Shown here piece after piece: positions 46,583 to 55,811 of a DNA stretch of 64,000 nt (positions are counted from its first letter, which is position 1; each line of letters starts with the position of its first letter). A program made the translations under genes and the position numbers. This DNA is from Leptotrichia sp. HSP-536 (lineage in GTDB: Bacteria; Fusobacteriota; Fusobacteriia; Fusobacteriales; Leptotrichiaceae), in assembly GCF_041199985.1 (NCBI RefSeq), contig NZ_CP165647.1, positions 558,001-622,000 on the forward strand, written 5' to 3'. The notes beneath the pieces are model-generated. The model had not been told where the DNA came from. It saw nothing but the letters and a program-made list of their open reading frames with translations, and did not search any database.

Positions 46583-46971
46583 ATGCCTAAATTAATTATA
46601 AATGATAAATCAAATATTAGACAAAATATTTCAATGGATTTTTTCTGGATGGTGAAATTATAGCATTCAAGGGAATAAAAAAAGAAATTGAATATGTAGA
46701 TTATGGAGAACATACAATCAAAGCAAGTACACTTTTTATTAAAAGTTTGGAACAAAAAATAAACATTGAAAAAGAAATTACAGAAATTGAAATAAAACTT
46801 GATAGGAAAAATCAGGTAATAGCTTTAATTTTTTATGTGTGCTGGATTTACTGGGTTTTTATAGAAAAAGGAGAAGCTTATAAATTGGTTTTAGGTATTG
46901 CTATACTCAGTATTGTAGTTTATTTATGCAGGATTTTTAGAAACACTTTAATCCTAGAAGTAAAAAAATAA
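46583..46971 (+). pseudogene. Small membrane protein, frameshifted
   Basis: ATG 46583, behind AAGAAGGTAAAAG, starts MPKLIINDKSNIRQNIS and stops at the in-frame TAG near 46661. The adjacent frame is open from about 46635 (NGFFLDGEIIAFKG) to 46971. A 1-nt change near 46631-46638 separates them. The C-terminal part has two hydrophobic segments (IALIFYVCWIYWVFI and LVLGIAILSIVVYLC). The joined product would be ~129 residues. No family is recognised. Confidence 0.55.
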
Positions 46972-47030
46972 AGGAAAAATTTTAAAGGAGTAGAATACTT
47001 CTATTAGTTTAAAAAAGTGGTGAACGTTAA

Positions 47031-47056
47031 GGACTAGATTTTTCTAGTCTTTTTTA
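47031..47056 (+). terminator. Intrinsic terminator after the leuA region
   Basis: The perfect stem GACTAGA/TCTAGTC (47032-47038 with 47043-47049) is followed by TTTTTT. It is bracketed by GTGGTGAA (47017-47024) and TTCACCAC (47075-47082), an outer 8-bp pairing. Confidence 0.85.
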
Positions 47057-47093
47057 TTATAGTAATTTTACGGGTTTCACCACCCAGAAATAA

Positions 47094-47124
47094 ATTAAAA
47101 TGTGAGAGCTTTTACACTCTCACA
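47094..47124 (-). terminator. Terminator of the lac operon (minus strand)
   Basis: The perfect stem TGTGAGAG/CTCTCACA (47101-47108 with 47117-47124) lies 22 bases after the lacG stop, with a TTTT-containing tail in the minus direction. Confidence 0.75.
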
Positions 47125-47146
47125 AAAATTCAAATATATAAATTTT

Positions 47147-48550
47147 TTAGACTTCTTTTGTTTCTGATACTTTTTTATACCAGTAAGCACTTTTCTTCGG
47201 ATAACGTTTTTGTGTTTCAAAGTCAACATAGAATAATCCATATCTTTTTTCATAGCCATTAGACCAAGAAAATACATCCATTAATGACCATAAGAAATAT
47301 CCTTTTACATTCGCTCCATTTTTTATTGCATCTGAAATTACTTCCAAATGTTGTCTTATGTAGTCAATTCTTGCATCGTCATATACTGTATTGTCTTCAA
47401 AAACATCTTTATAGCCTAAACCATTTTCAGTAATATAGATTTTTTTGTAGTTTGGATAATCTCTTTTAACTCTTGAGATTTGATCATAAAGACCTTGCGG
47501 ATAAATTATCCAGTCCCAGTCAGTTCTTGGGATGCTTTCATTGGCTTTTCTTTGTCCTACGCCTTTTATCTGATATTTGGAACTTCCTTTATTTCCTGTT
47601 GCATTGTGGATAATTTCAGTTTCACCTTCATATTCAGCCATCCAATCACTCATATAATAATTTATTCCAAGAAAATCATTTAAATCTTTTGCAGCTTTCA
47701 ATATTTCAAAATCTTCTGCTCTTAAATCTAATTTTCCACCATTAACTTGCAAAATATGATTTACGCCATCCATTGTTCCTTTTGAGTATTCTCCTTTAAA
47801 AGTAGCATCCAAAATAAATTTATTATGGATAATATCGTCCAGTTCTGCTGCTTTCACATCTCCAGGATTATTTGGATCATAAGGATATTTTGTTGGTAAT
47901 GCACAAACCATTCCTATTTCTCCATTATATCCGTTTTGCTTAAATAAATTTACTGCTTTTGCGTGTGCCAAAACCATATTATGATGTGACTGAAACAATT
48001 TTTCGAAATCATATTTTATTCCTGGCGGAAATTTTCCAACTAAATATTGTCCGTCACCAATAGGCCCAATTTCATTAAACGTTGTCCAATAATTTACTTC
48101 CGTAAATTCTTCAAAACAGAATTTAGCATAATTTACAAAATGTTCTATATTTTCACGATTTAAGAAATCTCCATTTGAATGTAGAACTTCAGGTGTGTCA
48201 AAATGATGAAGCGTTACAAATGGTTCAACATTTCTTTTTTTACATTCTGCAAATAGTTTATGATAAAATTCTACTCCTTTGTGGTTCACTTCACCATAAC
48301 CTTCAGGAAAAATTCTTGACCAGGCTATTGAAATTCTTATTCCATTTATACCGAATTCTTCGCAAAGTTTCAAATCTACTGGATATTGATTGTAAAAATC
48401 ACTTGCTGGCTCGGCTGTATACCAGTAATTTTCTTCCAAAAAAGTATCCCAAGCCACACGACCTTTACCATCTGTTTTTGTTGCACCTTCAGCCTGATAT
48501 GCCGCTGTTGCTCCTCCAAAAATAAAATCTTCTGGTAATTTTTTTGACAT
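47147..48550 (-). CDS. lacG: 6-phospho-beta-galactosidase
   Basis: A 467-residue glycoside hydrolase of family 1 that cleaves lactose-6-phosphate to glucose and galactose-6-phosphate. The acid/base is Glu160 in TFNEIGPIGDG and the nucleophile Glu375 in YITENGLGY, the same numbers as in the Staphylococcus aureus enzyme. The start, PEDFIFGGATAAYQAEGA, and the phosphate-binding C-terminal part (GVGQRK; SNGYEKRYGL) favour LacG over phospho-beta-glucosidases. It is the last gene of lacFEG, 52 bases after lacE. Genes for galactose-6-phosphate use (lacABCD) are not in the window. Confidence 0.95.
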   Translation of the reverse strand: MSKKLPEDFIFGGATAAYQAEGATKTDGKGRVAWDTFLEENYWYTAEPASDFYNQYPVDLKLCEEFGINGIRISIAWSRIFPEGYGEVNHKGVEFYHKLFAECKKRNVEPFVTLHHFDTPEVLHSNGDFLNRENIEHFVNYAKFCFEEFTEVNYWTTFNEIGPIGDGQYLVGKFPPGIKYDFEKLFQSHHNMVLAHAKAVNLFKQNGYNGEIGMVCALPTKYPYDPNNPGDVKAAELDDIIHNKFILDATFKGEYSKGTMDGVNHILQVNGGKLDLRAEDFEILKAAKDLNDFLGINYYMSDWMAEYEGETEIIHNATGNKGSSKYQIKGVGQRKANESIPRTDWDWIIYPQGLYDQISRVKRDYPNYKKIYITENGLGYKDVFEDNTVYDDARIDYIRQHLEVISDAIKNGANVKGYFLWSLMDVFSWSNGYEKRYGLFYVDFETQKRYPKKSAYWYKKVSETKEV

Positions 48551-48602
48551 AATTAAACCTCCATAATTATATAAAACTATTACTTAGTATTAAATATATT
48601 AA

Positions 48603-50306
48603 TTAATCTTGAAATTGTGCTTGCACAAAATCTAACGCACCCTTACCATCACGAGTCAAACTAATATATTGAGCCCCTTCGGTTTTTGCTAATTTAATTC
48701 CTAACTTATCAGTTTCTGCTTTCATATCTTCAAAATTTGATGCAACTTGCGGTGCAAGAATAACTAAATCAAATTCAGGAAGTATTTCACGATGTGCACC
48801 ATATCCACCTGCTGCAGCTTTAACAGGAACATTATGTTCTTTTGCCGCCTTATTTAAAGCATTTGCTAAAAGTCCACTTGTTCCTCCACCAGCACACAGT
48901 ACAAGTACATTTGTTTCTTTTGTTATATTATTTTTAACGGCACCAGTTTTTTCAACACCAGCTTTTTCAAGAATATTATCTGCTTTTTTAGTGTTGAAAT
49001 TTGCGGCGACTTTTTCTTTTAATTCGTTATTTGTAGTTCCTAGACGTTCTTCTTCGAGAATTTGTTTATCGTATACTTTTATAAATGGATAATAAATAAT
49101 AAAGTCCACAACAATTAAAAGTGCCGCTAAAATAAACGATAATACCTGAAGATTGGTTCCCAGTATTATTCCCAATGGTCCTGGAGTTGTCCATGGAAGA
49201 TTAGCAGTAAAGCTGTTCATTCCAAGTACATCTATAAATATTTTAAAAATCCAAACATTTATTATTGGTGCAAAGATAAATGGTATAAAGAATACTGGAT
49301 TTAATACAATTGGAGCACCAAATAAAATTGGTTCATTTACACCAAAGAATGTAGGTACAGCAGAAGCACGTCCAATAGCTTTATTTCTCTTAGATTTACA
49401 AAGCCACATGAACATAAATGGTACAATTAAAGTAGCTCCAGTTCCTCCCATTGTAACTATAAACATTTGTGTTCCTGAAGTTAAAATTTTATCCGCATGC
49501 TGTCCAGCTCTCATAAGGTTTAAATTTGCATCTATATTAGCATAAGTAACAACTGCAATAGCTGGTTCTACAATTGAAGGTCCATGAATTCCAACAAACC
49601 AGAAGAAAGCATAAGCTCCAAATATAATAGTAATTCCTACATATCCATCAGCTGCTGAAAATAACGGTCCAAAAAGTTTACCTACTGCTTCTGCAACTCC
49701 TGTTCCAATAAAGTGACGCACAAGAATCTCAAGAACATAAAGCAATACTATTGATAAAGTAAACGGTATTACATCTTTAAAAACTTGTGAAATATTAGGC
49801 GGAACTTCTGATGGCATTTTTATAGTTACTTCATTTTTTACACAAAATTTATAAATTGTTACAGTTATAAATGCTGCTAAAAATGCAGTTAAAAGTCCTT
49901 TTGTACCCAAGAATCCAGTTGAAATTCCATCTTTAGTTGGATCTGCCGCTAATAACAGCAATCCAACCATTGAGGCTAAAAGTGTAGAAAGATAATTAAT
50001 TTGATTAGTTGCTGGCATAGAACGGTTTACAGAATCTGTTAATGATTTAGCCGTTGTTCCAGCTACTAAAAATGCTAAGATTCCCATAGAGTAACTATAT
50101 GGTTTCATTAATAAAGCTTCTATATTTTTTGGCCAAAAAAATCCAAAAGCATTTGGAACATAAGCAATTAAGATAAAAATACTAGAAAATAGTATAACTG
50201 GCATACCAGCTATAAAACCATCACGAATTGCTCTTAAATATATATTCCGAGATAATTTCTCAAAAAAAGGCTTTCCTTTTTCTATAAATTCAATCAGTTT
50301 TTTCAT
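48603..50306 (-). CDS. lacE: PTS lactose transporter, EIICB component
   Basis: A 567-residue membrane transporter of the phosphotransferase system. The EIIC domain (residues ~25-400) has about ten hydrophobic segments and typical NEPILFGAPIVLNP (~320-335) of the lactose/cellobiose family. An EIIB domain is fused at the C-terminus, with the phosphorylated Cys471 in VLVLCAGGGTSG. It takes up lactose and phosphorylates it with phosphate passed from LacF. The lacF stop and lacE start are directly adjacent, indicating coupling. Confidence 0.95.
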   Translation of the reverse strand: MKKLIEFIEKGKPFFEKLSRNIYLRAIRDGFIAGMPVILFSSIFILIAYVPNAFGFFWPKNIEALLMKPYSYSMGILAFLVAGTTAKSLTDSVNRSMPATNQINYLSTLLASMVGLLLLAADPTKDGISTGFLGTKGLLTAFLAAFITVTIYKFCVKNEVTIKMPSEVPPNISQVFKDVIPFTLSIVLLYVLEILVRHFIGTGVAEAVGKLFGPLFSAADGYVGITIIFGAYAFFWFVGIHGPSIVEPAIAVVTYANIDANLNLMRAGQHADKILTSGTQMFIVTMGGTGATLIVPFMFMWLCKSKRNKAIGRASAVPTFFGVNEPILFGAPIVLNPVFFIPFIFAPIINVWIFKIFIDVLGMNSFTANLPWTTPGPLGIILGTNLQVLSFILAALLIVVDFIIYYPFIKVYDKQILEEERLGTTNNELKEKVAANFNTKKADNILEKAGVEKTGAVKNNITKETNVLVLCAGGGTSGLLANALNKAAKEHNVPVKAAAGGYGAHREILPEFDLVILAPQVASNFEDMKAETDKLGIKLAKTEGAQYISLTRDGKGALDFVQAQFQD

Positions 50307-50621
50307 TTACTTTGCTCCTCTTTTATATAATTCTATTAAATGTTTCATTAATTCTTTCAATAATATTGTTGTCATTAAATGATCTTGTCCGTGAATCATA
50401 ATAAAACTCATTTCCAAATCTTCTCCAGCCGCTTCTTTAGCTAAAATATCTGTTTGTGAATTATGAGCCAACCAAACATTCTCAGCCTCTTTTACTAAAT
50501 TTTCCGCTTCTTCGAACTCTCCATTTTGTGCTTTATTTAACGCAATCATCAATTTAGATCTTGCATCCCCTGCATAAGCTACTATTTCAAATCCAATCAT
50601 TGTAACATCTTCTTTAGTCAT
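50307..50621 (-). CDS. lacF: PTS lactose transporter, EIIA component
   Basis: A 104-residue soluble EIIA of the lactose/cellobiose family. The core MIGFEIVAYAGDARSKL (residues ~8-24) and the active-site His77 in MIHGQDHLMT are those of LacF, which accepts phosphate from HPr and passes it to LacE. The start is placed at ATG 50621 with GGGAGAG before it; a longer frame to 50693 has no support. It is the first gene of the leftward lacFEG operon. Confidence 0.93.
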   Translation of the reverse strand: MTKEDVTMIGFEIVAYAGDARSKLMIALNKAQNGEFEEAENLVKEAENVWLAHNSQTDILAKEAAGEDLEMSFIMIHGQDHLMTTILLKELMKHLIELYKRGAK

Positions 50622-50680
50622 AATTCTCTCCCTTAAAATACTGAAATTACAATACATCAAACTAGCTAAAAATAACCAAT

Positions 50681-50691
50681 GTTTAGTAAAC
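50681..50691. promoter_or_regulatory. Candidate LacI-type operator before lacF
   Basis: GTTTAGTAAAC is an 11-base odd palindrome ~60 bases upstream of lacF. The same TTTA(G/C)TAAA core occurs twice before the regulator gene, which suggests a common operator. Confidence 0.55.
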
Positions 50692-50844
50692 AAATTTTTT
50701 TTGTCTTGATTTTATATTTATTAAAAAAATTATTTTAAGTAAACAAAGATATTTTTTTTGACTTAAAATTTAATATTTTTTATTGTATTTTTTAAATAAC
50801 TATTTTTTTCAAACTCCAAAATTATTTAAATTAATTTATGAATT

Positions 50845-50871
50845 AAAAAATGAGGACACTTTTTGTCCTCA
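50845..50871 (-). terminator. Terminator of the LacI-type regulator gene
   Basis: The perfect stem TGAGGACA/TGTCCTCA (50851-50858 with 50864-50871) is followed by TTTTTT on the minus strand and starts at the regulator's stop codon. Confidence 0.85.
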
Positions 50872-51873
50872 TCAAATGCTTCCACAGCTTTCTCTTTCGA
50901 TTAATTCCACAGGCAAATAAACTTTTTTCCTGTAACTTCTGTTATGCTCTAACAGTTCCACAAGTACATTTATTGTTTCTTGTGCAATAATTTTAGTATC
51001 TATTCTAAGTGTTGTTAAAGGAGATATCATATATTGAGAAATTTTTAAATTATTAAATCCGATAATTGAAATATCGTCAAATACTTTTAAATTATGCTCT
51101 CTTATTGCTTTATAAGCACCCATTGCAATCGAATCATTTGCACAAAATATCGCAGTTGGCCTATCTTCCAGTTTTAGTATTTCTTTCATCATTTCATATC
51201 CTGATTCAGGCGAAAATTCATCTACTTTTACAAATCTTTCATCATACAATTCAAGTTCCTTCATAATTTCAATAAAATACTGCTCCCGAAAATCTACAAG
51301 ATTTCTAACAATCTGATTTCTTCCCACTAACAGTCCAATTTTTTTATGTCCTAATTTCAGTAAATAATCGATTACAATTTTTACTGAATGTTTCATATCA
51401 AATTTTATATAATCAATGGAATTATCAAAATTATAAGCATCCACACAAATAATGTTATCATTCAATGACTTTAAAAAATCCAACTGGCTTCTTTTTATTT
51501 CTCCAATCACAATAATTGCATTGCAAACAATAAAATTCATTAAAATTTCCTCATTTTTTTCAAACATCTGCAACTCAAAAACTTTACTTTTTATCCCTTT
51601 TTTCTTTAATGCATACTCCAGATCCAGCCTTAAAGATACAAAATACGGATCCTCACTTTCAATCTTTTCATCAAATGATTTTATAATTGAAACATTTAAC
51701 TGTGTATTTTTTCTTTTCGTATTTTTTTTCTTGTAGTTTAACTTCTTAACCGCATCCAATACCTTCTGTTTTGTTTCCCTCGTTACACCAAAATATTCAT
51801 CATTATTTAAAATTCTGGAAACAGTAGCAATAGAAACTCCCGCATACTTTGCAACATCTCTAATTGTAGACAT
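50872..51873 (-). CDS. LacI-family transcriptional regulator of the lac operon
   Basis: A 333-residue regulator. The N-terminal helix-turn-helix and hinge (STIRDVAKYAGVSIATVSRILN, residues 2-23) are classical for LacI/GalR. The rest is a periplasmic-binding-protein-like sugar domain (LGHKKIGLLVGRN; AIFCANDSIAMGAYKAI; ISIIGFNNLKISQY). Its position upstream of lacF in the same direction, and candidate operators before both genes, suggest it represses lacFEG and itself. The usual lactose-PTS regulator in Firmicutes is DeoR-type LacR, so this arrangement differs. The inducer is unknown. Confidence 0.88.
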   Translation of the reverse strand: MSTIRDVAKYAGVSIATVSRILNNDEYFGVTRETKQKVLDAVKKLNYKKKNTKRKNTQLNVSIIKSFDEKIESEDPYFVSLRLDLEYALKKKGIKSKVFELQMFEKNEEILMNFIVCNAIIVIGEIKRSQLDFLKSLNDNIICVDAYNFDNSIDYIKFDMKHSVKIVIDYLLKLGHKKIGLLVGRNQIVRNLVDFREQYFIEIMKELELYDERFVKVDEFSPESGYEMMKEILKLEDRPTAIFCANDSIAMGAYKAIREHNLKVFDDISIIGFNNLKISQYMISPLTTLRIDTKIIAQETINVLVELLEHNRSYRKKVYLPVELIERESCGSI

Positions 51874-52247
51874 TTTTTTTCTCTCTTTGAAAACTTAAAA
51901 TTTACTTTTTTATACTATACTTTTCTTAATGTTTGATTTGTTTTATGATATAATTTTTTAGTTTTTTTAGTAAAATTATAAAAATTTTTACTAAACTTTT
52001 TTTAACTGAAAACTTTTCAATTTTAGAAATCCTTTAATAATTTAATAAAAAAAATTTTATAATAACTATAACTTAGTTTTTTTATTTTATTCCAAAATAT
52101 TACTGAAAATTTTCCAAAAATATGATAAAATACTGACATAGTAAAATCAATGTAAAATCAAACTTAAAAGTTTCAAAAAAACAGAAATTTGATTTTAAAG
52201 TTTTTGCTATAAAAATTCAAAATTATTTATTTTTAGGAGGAAAACAG
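51874..52247. other. Divergent intergenic region
   Basis: This 374-bp AT-rich gap separates the leftward regulator from the rightward binding protein. It holds two candidate operators (51966-51995) and, nearer 52248, a repeated GTAAAATCAA (52141-52150 and 52152-52161) with a possible 10-bp hairpin TAAAATCAAA/TTTGATTTTA (52153-52162 with 52198-52207). I see no ORF. Confidence 0.45.
51966..51995. promoter_or_regulatory. Paired candidate operators before the lac regulator
   Basis: TTTAGTAAA (51966-51974) and TTTACTAAA (51987-51995) are the two strands of the same palindrome core, 21 bases apart centre to centre, or two helical turns. They match the core upstream of lacF and suggest autoregulation. 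Confidence 0.5.
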
Positions 52248-53246
52248 ATGAAAAAAATTATGAGAGGTGTACTGTTATTTGGTATGTTAGGAGGAATGCT
52301 TTTGTCTTGTGGAAATAAAAAAAGTAATAATTCTCAAGACGGAAAAAAAGATTCTCAAGTTAGTGAAAAGGTTTATAAAATTGGATTGTCACAAATTGTG
52401 GATCATCCAGCGTTAAATGCAGCAAAACAAGGTTTTAAGGATGCTTTGGAAAAGGCTGGGATAAAGGCTGATTATGATGATAAAATTGCAAATAATGACA
52501 TGAGTAATCAAACATTGATTATGCAGCAGTTTGCAGCAGATAAGAAAGATTTGGTATTTGCGGTTACGACACCGACAGCACAGGCGGCTAAAAATCAGGT
52601 TACAGGAGATATACCAGTTGTATTTGCATCAGTTACAGATCCAAAAAGTGCAGGACTTGAAGGAATTCCCAATGTTACAGGGACAAGCGGAGCGGCACCA
52701 GTAAACGAAAACTTGAAATTAATGAGAGAATTATTACCAGAAGCTAAAAAAATAGGAATAATTTATAATTCATCTGAACAAAATTCAGTTTCTGAAGTAA
52801 ATAATTTGAAAAAACTCGCAGGACAATATGGATTTACAGTAGTTGAAAAAGCTGTTACAAACGGAACGGAAATGGTTGCAGCGGCAAACTTGATAGCAAA
52901 AGATATTGATATTTATTATGCTATTCAAGACAATACAGTGGCATCATACTTTGCAGCATTGCTTGATGTGTTTAATAAATCAAAAATCCCTGTTTTAGCC
53001 ACAAATGACGTTTACTCAAATGCAGGAGGGCTAATTTCACAAGGAACTACAGATTACAATATCGGTTATCGTTCTGGAGAAATCGCAGCAGAAATTTTAC
53101 TAAAAGGTAAAAAACCAAGTGAAATTCCAATAGAAACAGTTAAAAATCTGCAAATTGAAATTAATAAGAAAAATATGGAATTATTGGGAATAAAAATACC
53201 AGATAGCATTTTAAAACAGGCTAAAATGGTAGAAACTAAAAAATAA
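52248..53246 (+). CDS. ABC transporter substrate-binding lipoprotein, TrpX-like
   Basis: A 332-residue binding protein of the ABC_sub_bind family (PF04392). The signal ends in a lipobox LLSC (Cys at residue ~21), followed by a Ser/Asn/Lys-rich linker and the domain start YKIGLSQIVDHPALNAAKQGF. Further marks are FASVTDPKSAGL, IGIIYNSSEQNS and the C-terminal GYRSGEIAAEILLKG. Members bind tryptophan or other aromatic compounds. No permease or ATPase gene is beside it, so its partners are elsewhere. Start ATG 52248 has AGGAGG. Confidence 0.85.
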   Translation: MKKIMRGVLLFGMLGGMLLSCGNKKSNNSQDGKKDSQVSEKVYKIGLSQIVDHPALNAAKQGFKDALEKAGIKADYDDKIANNDMSNQTLIMQQFAADKKDLVFAVTTPTAQAAKNQVTGDIPVVFASVTDPKSAGLEGIPNVTGTSGAAPVNENLKLMRELLPEAKKIGIIYNSSEQNSVSEVNNLKKLAGQYGFTVVEKAVTNGTEMVAAANLIAKDIDIYYAIQDNTVASYFAALLDVFNKSKIPVLATNDVYSNAGGLISQGTTDYNIGYRSGEIAAEILLKGKKPSEIPIETVKNLQIEINKKNMELLGIKIPDSILKQAKMVETKK

Positions 53247-53276
53247 TTAATAAATTTTATAAATTTAAAGTAAATA

Positions 53277-53322
53277 AAAAACTGGAAATATTGTATTTAA
53301 TACTAATAACTCCAGTTTTTTT
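53277..53322. terminator. Terminator between convergent genes
   Basis: The stem AAAAACTGGA/TCCAGTTTTT (53276-53285 with 53311-53320) works in both directions, since the arms supply A and T runs. It lies between the binding protein and the leftward gene ending at 53327. Confidence 0.75.
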
Positions 53323-53326
53323 ATAT

Positions 53327-53752
53327 CTATTCTTTTTCAAAACTATCAAGCCATTCGATAAGTTCCAAAAAATCTTCCACTTTTCTTATTTGCTGCAAAT
53401 ACCTGAAATCAATCATTGTTCCTGACTGTTTATGATAGAAAAATTCAGCATCCCACAATTCTGTCTTAATAAAATTTTCTTTTGGTGTATGTTTATAAAA
53501 ATCATATTTTTCAATATTCGCTCTAAAATATTTCAATTTTGCAAAACAAAGCTGATATTTTCTAAAAACTATTTCTAAGATATTATTTCTTAAAATAAAT
53601 TTATGTGAAAAATACAATCGTTCTGGTGTATTATTTCTTCTAGTTATCCATTGCCTTCTAGAATTTATTTCCAAACTATATTTTTCAATAAATTTTATTT
53701 TTTCATCCGACAACTCAGCTTTTAACTTTTCTTCCAGTTTTATATTATCCAT
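53327..53752 (-). CDS. Hypothetical protein, 141 residues
   Basis: A small soluble basic protein with aromatic residues (RRQWITRRNN; FYKHTPKENF; WDAEFFYHKQSG). I recognise no family. The start is placed at the second Met (53752), because the first has no ribosome binding site; the same upstream pattern is seen before the phosphoesterase gene at 58281. It lies 33 bases after typA on the same strand and may be cotranscribed with it. Confidence 0.5.
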   Translation of the reverse strand: MDNIKLEEKLKAELSDEKIKFIEKYSLEINSRRQWITRRNNTPERLYFSHKFILRNNILEIVFRKYQLCFAKLKYFRANIEKYDFYKHTPKENFIKTELWDAEFFYHKQSGTMIDFRYLQQIRKVEDFLELIEWLDSFEKE

Positions 53753-53785
53753 AAAAATCACATCACTATTAATTTATATCAATAT

Positions 53786-55597
53786 TTAATTTTTAGAATT
53801 TTCATATTTTTTTCTTTCATTAGCATTCAAATATTTTTTTCTAAGTCTAATAAAGTTAGGCGTAATTTCCACTAATTCATCATTTTCAATATATTCAAGT
53901 GCCAATTCCAGTGTAAATTCCTTTGGAGGTGCCAATTTCACAGCATCATCACTTCCAGCAGCCCTCATATTTGTAAGTTTTTTACCTTTACATACATTTA
54001 CAACTAAGTCGTTTTCTCTTGAATGTTCTCCAACTATCATTCCCTCGTAAACTTCTACTCCAGGCCCTATAAACAGAATTCCTCTTGGTTGCAAGTTATT
54101 CAGTGAATAACCTAGACTTGTTCCAGGCTCCATTGCGATTAAAACCCCTCTTCTTCGTCCAGTAACTTCTCCCTTGAAAGGTCCGTATTCAAAGAATGAA
54201 TGATTTATAATTCCTGTTCCTCTTGTTTCTGTCAAAAATTCATTTCTAAATCCGATTAATCCACGTGATGGCACTTTAAATTCAAGTCTTGTATAGCCGT
54301 CGCTTCCTTGATTCATATTTACCATCTCACCTTTTCTAAGTCCTAATTTTTCAATTACAACTCCTACAAACTCATCAGCAACATCGATAATTGCAAGTTC
54401 GATTGGTTCTAGTTTCTGTCCATTTTCTTCTTTAAAAATAACTTCAGGTTTTGAAACTGCCACTTCGTAACCTTCTCTTCTCATATTTTCAAGCAAAATA
54501 GATAATTGAAGCTCTCCTCTTCCTTTTACAATAAATGCATCTGGCGAATCTGTCATTTCAAGCCTCATACTCACGTTATGATTTACTTCCTTTTGCAATC
54601 TTTCTAAAATATTTCTCGAAGTTACAAATTTTCCATCTTGCCCTGCAAATGGCGAATCATTTACCATAAAAGTCATCGCAAGTGTTGGCTCATCAATATC
54701 AATTAATGGTAACGGTTTAGGATTTTCTTTATTTGCCACAGTTTCTCCTATGTCAATTTGTTCAATTCCCGCAATTGTTACAATATCTCCAGCAAACGCT
54801 ACTTCCATTTCAACTTTTTTCAGACCATCATATCCATAAATTCTAGTAACTTTTCCATTTACCAGGTCACCATTTCTTTTAATCAATGTAATTTCCTGAT
54901 TTTTTTCAATTTTTCCGTTATAAATTCTTCCAGTTCCTAATTTCCCTACATATTCATCATATTCCGTATTTGTAACAAGCATTTGAAGTGGCTCATTCAC
55001 ATCTCCTTCAGGATCTTCCACATGCTCCATAATTTTATCATAAAGCGGTTTCATATCTTTATCTTCATCTTCCAGTTCCAGTTTGGCATATCCATTTTTA
55101 GCCGATGCATAAACTACTGGAAAATCAAGCTGAATATCATTTGCCCCTAAATCCACAAATAAATCAAATACAGAATCCACAACTGCATCGGGATCTGAAT
55201 TTGGTCTGTCAATCTTATTAACTACCACAATTGGACGAAGTCCATGCTCCAATGCCTGTTTCAATACATATTTAGTTTGCGGCATAACACCTTCAAATGC
55301 ATCTACCAGAAGTAAAACAGAATCCACCATTTTCAAGATTCTCTGCACTTCCCCACCAAAATCCGCATGGCCAGGAGTATCCACAATATTTATCTTATAA
55401 CCATCATAATGAAATGAAGCATTTTTAGAAAAAATCGTAATCCCTCTTTCTCTCTCCAAATCATCGCTATCCATTATTCTTTCATCTACTTTTTCATGTT
55501 CCCCAAAGGTTCCTGCCTGCTTTAATAAAGCATCGACAAGAGTTGTTTTCCCGTGATCTACGTGTGCAATAATTGCAATATTCTTAATTTTGTTCAT
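53786..55597 (-). CDS. typA: Translational GTPase TypA/BipA
   Basis: A 603-residue ribosome-binding GTPase. G motifs: AHVDHGKTTL (residues ~11-20), the RGITI switch (~51-55), DTPGHADFGG (~74-83) and NKIDRP (~128-133). EF-G-like domains II, III and V follow, then the BipA-specific C-terminal domain (~485-600; GRRRGVLIAMEPG; LVVNVCKGKKLTNMRAAGSD). It helps 50S assembly and stress adaptation. Its ribosome binding site is unusually far from the start, with a hairpin between (55606-55636). Confidence 0.95.
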   Translation of the reverse strand: MNKIKNIAIIAHVDHGKTTLVDALLKQAGTFGEHEKVDERIMDSDDLERERGITIFSKNASFHYDGYKINIVDTPGHADFGGEVQRILKMVDSVLLLVDAFEGVMPQTKYVLKQALEHGLRPIVVVNKIDRPNSDPDAVVDSVFDLFVDLGANDIQLDFPVVYASAKNGYAKLELEDEDKDMKPLYDKIMEHVEDPEGDVNEPLQMLVTNTEYDEYVGKLGTGRIYNGKIEKNQEITLIKRNGDLVNGKVTRIYGYDGLKKVEMEVAFAGDIVTIAGIEQIDIGETVANKENPKPLPLIDIDEPTLAMTFMVNDSPFAGQDGKFVTSRNILERLQKEVNHNVSMRLEMTDSPDAFIVKGRGELQLSILLENMRREGYEVAVSKPEVIFKEENGQKLEPIELAIIDVADEFVGVVIEKLGLRKGEMVNMNQGSDGYTRLEFKVPSRGLIGFRNEFLTETRGTGIINHSFFEYGPFKGEVTGRRRGVLIAMEPGTSLGYSLNNLQPRGILFIGPGVEVYEGMIVGEHSRENDLVVNVCKGKKLTNMRAAGSDDAVKLAPPKEFTLELALEYIENDELVEITPNFIRLRKKYLNANERKKYENSKN

Positions 55598-55636
55598 TTT
55601 TTATTTTAACAAATTCCTTGTTAATATTTCCTCCTT
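55598..55636 (-). promoter_or_regulatory. Ribosome binding site-hairpin-start arrangement of typA
   Basis: A strong AAGGAGG (55636 to 55630, minus strand) lies 32 bases before the typA ATG. Between them is a 7-bp hairpin TTAACAA/TTGTTAA (55606-55612 with 55618-55624). If folded, the effective distance falls to about 13 bases. Confidence 0.45.
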
Positions 55637-55694
55637 AAATTTAAAAGTTACTTATCCCCCCTAAGGGGCGAGGAGTAGAGGTGAAATTCATGTC

Positions 55695-55757
55695 CTATCT
55701 ATTCAAGCTGTAATAAATAATTACAAAAAGAATAAATATCGCAATGAAATCTACCAT
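55695..55757 (-). CDS. Hydrophobic 20-residue peptide, type I toxin-like or leader peptide
   Basis: A 21-codon ORF including stop, too short for usual gene finders. It begins MVDFIAIFILFV and ends YYSLNR: one predicted membrane segment with a short charged tail, the pattern of type I toxin peptides. The ribosome binding site AAAGGAGGT (55772 to 55764) is ideal, 7 bases from ATG 55757. It has its own promoter (55907-55934) and a leader with a terminator and alternative pairings that can hide the ribosome binding site. typA lies downstream on the same strand. No homologue can be named from sight. A regulatory leader peptide for typA is the alternative. Confidence 0.5.
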   Translation of the reverse strand: MVDFIAIFILFVIIYYSLNR

Positions 55758-55811
55758 CTCACTACCTCCTTTGTAGAACATTTTGTGAATTTTGCCGAAA
55801 TTCACCTAAAC

